A stretch of 8,708 bases of DNA from Lachnospiraceae bacterium. GTDB lineage: Bacteria; Bacillota; Clostridia; Lachnospirales; Lachnospiraceae. Shown here piece by piece: positions 6,062 through 8,708 of the stretch (position 1 is the stretch's first letter; the number at the start of each line of letters is the position of its first letter). Location of the stretch: positions 1 through 8,708 of the forward strand of contig JAKSRN010000069.1 in NCBI GenBank assembly GCA_024403585.1. The letters are read 5' to 3'. Position numbers and translations under genes: made by a program. Under the pieces are notes generated by a model, which was not told where the DNA came from, did not search any database, and saw only the letters and a program-made list of their open reading frames with translations.

Positions 6062-7264
6062 TCAGACAATCAGAGCCATATAACCCCAGGACCATATGAT
6101 CTCTTCAAATGCATGCTCCAGATACTCTTCGATATCCGCTTCACTGTATCCTGTCATGCGAAGTATTACTACAACAAGCGCCTTTGCCTTCTCCTCGATA
6201 TATTCCTCATCCAGCTCATAACGAAGGAAGAGAGCATGGCGGATCATAGTAAGTGTCAGTCCCAGCCACTGTGTTTTCAGCACCATGGAATACAGATCCC
6301 CGCCCGGCAGCAGCATTCCGGAATAGAGACCTTCCAGCATCACCAGACGGATTCGGGACTCCAAAGATTCCCAGATTCCTTCAAATTCCCTGTACATCTT
6401 ACTTGTGTAGTCATCATCTGTCAGTTCAAACCAGTCTGCCCTGTCAGTCACTTCACTGAGTACAGACTCATACAGTTTTTTCTTCCTGTAGTTCTCACAA
6501 ACATCCAGGAAGAGTTCATTCCTCTCGGTAAAGTGATCGATCAGGTCTCTGCCTGCATGTAATACGGTAGCTTTCAGCTGGCTGATCACTTTCTCAGAGA
6601 ACATTTCTTCAATATAGTTTTCTTTTAACTGCTCACCCTTTTCATAGAAATCCAGCATCAGACCAAAGAGCATGATCCATCCGGTGGTCAGCGGGATATC
6701 CTCTCTTGCGATCAGTTCCATAGCCTTTTTCCGGATCAGGAACAGGCGTGAATCCTCCTCGCCGGTTTCTGTGGCAGCCTCCATCAGCTCCTTCTCCGTT
6801 CCTGTAAGGGCTGACAGATCTTCCATCACTTCCTCTTTCAGGGCGAATCTACCCTTCTTCCACAGAAGATCCAACGCTTCCGGACAGCCAAGGTCCAGGG
6901 CATATTCAAGACGTGTGGTGTAGGATTGGCATTTTCTAGGGAAGGTATGACAGGTACAGGAGATGCATTCTTCCCCATAGGCCAGAACGATCTCACAGAG
7001 TTTTCTGTCATTCAGGAAAGGACAGACCTTTGTCTTTCCCATATCAATGGCATAGCCCTCAGGCACCTTTTTTACCAGGTCACTTAAGTGGGTCCTTCCG
7101 GAAAAACCAGCAATTCCCTGCACGGTTTCCGGGATCTTCAGACTTTTCCAGCTCTCTTTATGGGCATCATCCACAGCAATGGTCCATTCCTGGCAGCAGG
7201 TATAGCTGCATTCGGATGCACTGCAGGTAAAAGCGTCATAATAATCAGGTTTAATAATCTTCAT
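6062..7264 (-). CDS. FliB-family (flagellin-type) lysine N-methylase
   Basis: This family includes Salmonella FliB, which methylates surface lysines of flagellin and is linked to Fe-S chemistry. The 400-residue product shows the conserved cysteines. The N-terminal block has Cys14-x4-Cys19-x3-Cys23-Cys24 before a Trp (QEW). Next come CPFL and LC (Cys81 and Cys90), then GEECISCTCHTFPRKC (97-112), then the LGCPEA motif with Cys127. The C-terminal 250 residues are helical-looking and less conserved. No flagellin, chaperone or motility gene is present, so the substrate need not be flagellin. The ATG at 7264 lies 9 nt after the AAA+ ATPase stop. Its weak site GAGAG (7271-7275) overlaps that stop, which suggests translational coupling. 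The DUF2284 gene follows by 16 nt. Confidence 0.85.
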   Translation of the reverse strand: MKIIKPDYYDAFTCSASECSYTCCQEWTIAVDDAHKESWKSLKIPETVQGIAGFSGRTHLSDLVKKVPEGYAIDMGKTKVCPFLNDRKLCEIVLAYGEECISCTCHTFPRKCQSYTTRLEYALDLGCPEALDLLWKKGRFALKEEVMEDLSALTGTEKELMEAATETGEEDSRLFLIRKKAMELIAREDIPLTTGWIMLFGLMLDFYEKGEQLKENYIEEMFSEKVISQLKATVLHAGRDLIDHFTERNELFLDVCENYRKKKLYESVLSEVTDRADWFELTDDDYTSKMYREFEGIWESLESRIRLVMLEGLYSGMLLPGGDLYSMVLKTQWLGLTLTMIRHALFLRYELDEEYIEEKAKALVVVILRMTGYSEADIEEYLEHAFEEIIWSWGYMALIV

Positions 7265-7273
7265 CTTTTTCTC

Positions 7274-8683
7274 TCAACCCAGCGTAATTCCCACCAGATC
7301 TTCTCTTTCTAAGGTTGCCAGCATCTCTTTAGAAATCTTAGGATTCTTCAGAACGCGCACCGCCTGGTTCACCATGGCCTTCTCCAGATAGTTCCGCACA
7401 TCTCTGGCATTGGCATAGTTTGCCGGCTTATTGCTGCATCTTTCTGAAAAGAAGCTGCGTGCCTCTTCCAGTGCACCCTCGGACAGGGTATATTCCTGCT
7501 TTCTGCACTGGCCTTTCAGGATCTCAATCTCCTCTTCTGCCGTATAGTCCTCAAAATACAGGAATCTGTTGAAGCGGGATCGAAGGCCCGGATTGGAATC
7601 CAGGAATTCCTGCATCAGTCCTGTATAGCCTGCAACGATAACGATCAGATCATCTCTGTGATCTTCCATATCTTTCAGAAGTGTGTCTACCGCTTCCTGT
7701 CCGAAATCACCCTGTCCTTTATTATTGGTCAGTGCATATGCTTCATCCACAAACAGGATTCCGTCCAGTGCCTCTTCCACCACATCGTGTACCTTTGCTG
7801 CAGTCTGACCGATGTAGCCACATACAAGACCGCCTCGATCCACTTCCACCAGTGTGTCTTTTTTAGAAGCACCGATCGCATAATAGATCTTTGCCAGTAA
7901 ACGGGCTACTGTAGTTTTACCGGTTCCCGGATTGCCCATGAAAACCATATGTCTGCTGATGGCAGCAGTTTTCATTCCGTTTTCTTTTCGAAGCTTCTGC
8001 ACCTTCATCAGGTTGATCAGATTGTTCACTTCTTTTTTTACTTCTGTCAAACCGGTCATGCCGTTTAATTCGCCCAGCAATTCCTCGACCGTCTCCTCAG
8101 CAAGAGGTGCAGCATCTTCTTCCTCCACATCCTGCACCCTGGATGCATTAAAACGGACAACCGTCTTTTTATCCGGGCGGAGCAGGCCATACTCCTTCAG
8201 AAAAGAGTCCAGCATGGTGCAATAACCGGTCAGTCGTTCAACCTCTTTCACCCCTGCCTGAGGATTCTTGGAGATAAACAGCTGGCCCAGTTCTCTGAAG
8301 GTATCAGACAGGACCTTGGCCTTCTTGTTTTTATATTCGTCTTTGGAGATCTTTCTCCCGGCATCTGCCAGAGTCAGATATTTCAAAGCCAACGGGATTC
8401 GCTTGCCGAAATCATTCTGTCCCGGACTTAAATTTTTCTTTACAATCTCAGCTGTTCTGGCATTCAGTTCTGTTTCCAGCATCTCATTCATGAATGCGAT
8501 CTCGGAAGCAGAGAGTTTCTCATCCACAATAGCCAGATAAAAGAGAAAATCTCTGAAATCTCTTCTGAGATCCTGTCTCAGGCTGATCTTTAACGGCTGT
8601 TTCAATACGCCGTTTGCCTCAATATAATCACACATCTCATAGCACTGGGCTATAAGCTGTTTCACATTTGCTTCTTCTGACAT
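7274..8683 (-). CDS. CbxX/CfxQ-type AAA+ ATPase with helical, TerB-like N-terminal region
   Basis: The 469-residue product is a cytoplasmic AAA+ remodelling ATPase of the group that includes CbbX, SpoVK and the ATPase domain of EccA. Residues 205-469 hold Walker A GNPGTGKTT (250-258), a pore-loop-like GLVCGYIGQTA (285-295), Walker B ILFVDEAYAL (309-318), sensor 1 in VIVAGYT (348-354), an arginine-finger segment LRSRF (367-371) and sensor 2 in NARDVRN (425-431). All catalytic features are intact. Residues 35-75 (DFRDFLFYLAIVDEKLSASE and onward) resemble a TerB-type acidic helical module; this is tentative. An acidic linker lies near 185-200. ATG 8683 is used; its ribosome site is poor (purine-rich AGAAAGAAAG, 8694-8703). 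The next gene starts 9 nt after the stop. The substrate is unknown. Confidence 0.9.
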   Translation of the reverse strand: MSEEANVKQLIAQCYEMCDYIEANGVLKQPLKISLRQDLRRDFRDFLFYLAIVDEKLSASEIAFMNEMLETELNARTAEIVKKNLSPGQNDFGKRIPLALKYLTLADAGRKISKDEYKNKKAKVLSDTFRELGQLFISKNPQAGVKEVERLTGYCTMLDSFLKEYGLLRPDKKTVVRFNASRVQDVEEEDAAPLAEETVEELLGELNGMTGLTEVKKEVNNLINLMKVQKLRKENGMKTAAISRHMVFMGNPGTGKTTVARLLAKIYYAIGASKKDTLVEVDRGGLVCGYIGQTAAKVHDVVEEALDGILFVDEAYALTNNKGQGDFGQEAVDTLLKDMEDHRDDLIVIVAGYTGLMQEFLDSNPGLRSRFNRFLYFEDYTAEEEIEILKGQCRKQEYTLSEGALEEARSFFSERCSNKPANYANARDVRNYLEKAMVNQAVRVLKNPKISKEMLATLEREDLVGITLG

Positions 8684-8708
8684 GGGTTTACATCTTTCTT
8701 TCTATTTA

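Noticed and set aside
6046..6069. Alternative TTG start adding eight residues to the DUF2284 protein
   Set aside because: It has no ribosome site, overlaps the end of the methylase gene and adds residues not expected for the family; the ATG at 6045 has a G-rich site at good spacing.

Overview
The window looks like chromosomal DNA of a low-to-mid GC Gram-positive bacterium of class Clostridia, most likely a gut Lachnospiraceae. This is inferred from gene content (RibU-type ECF S component, Xpt, DUF2284, FliB-type methylase, FtsX-type permease with heptad repeats), strong AGGAGG-type ribosome binding sites and codon use. No rRNA or other phylogenetic marker is present, so the genus is not established. 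All seven genes lie on the minus strand and are read from right to left. I saw no tRNA, rRNA, IS element, CRISPR array or phage gene.

In transcription order, the right third (8683 to 5509) holds a tight cluster. It encodes a CbxX/CfxQ-type AAA+ ATPase with a helical N-terminal part, then a FliB-type Fe-S lysine N-methylase 9 nt later, then a 14-cysteine DUF2284 protein 16 nt after that. No flagellar gene is visible. The cluster reads like a small protein-modification or metalloprotein unit whose substrate is unknown.

After a 178 bp gap with short repeats and no recognisable purine riboswitch comes xpt, encoding xanthine phosphoribosyltransferase (purine salvage). Next is ribU, encoding the riboflavin-binding S component of an ECF vitamin transporter. 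It has its own sigma-A-like promoter but no room for an FMN riboswitch. A perfect 30 bp palindrome (3961-3990) ends this part as a terminator.

The left 3.9 kb is a two-gene ABC system: a MacB/LolD-type ATPase and, 17 nt later, a very large FtsX-family permease that runs off the left edge (1063 codons seen). The permease carries the most striking feature of the window. It is an extracellular xxxLxxG-type heptad-repeat insert of about 457 residues, split almost exactly in half by a Pro-Pro. This suggests an antiparallel coiled-coil hairpin some 33 nm long, enough to span a Gram-positive wall. One arm uses Leu and is free of aromatic residues for 206 residues; the other uses mostly Tyr and Trp.
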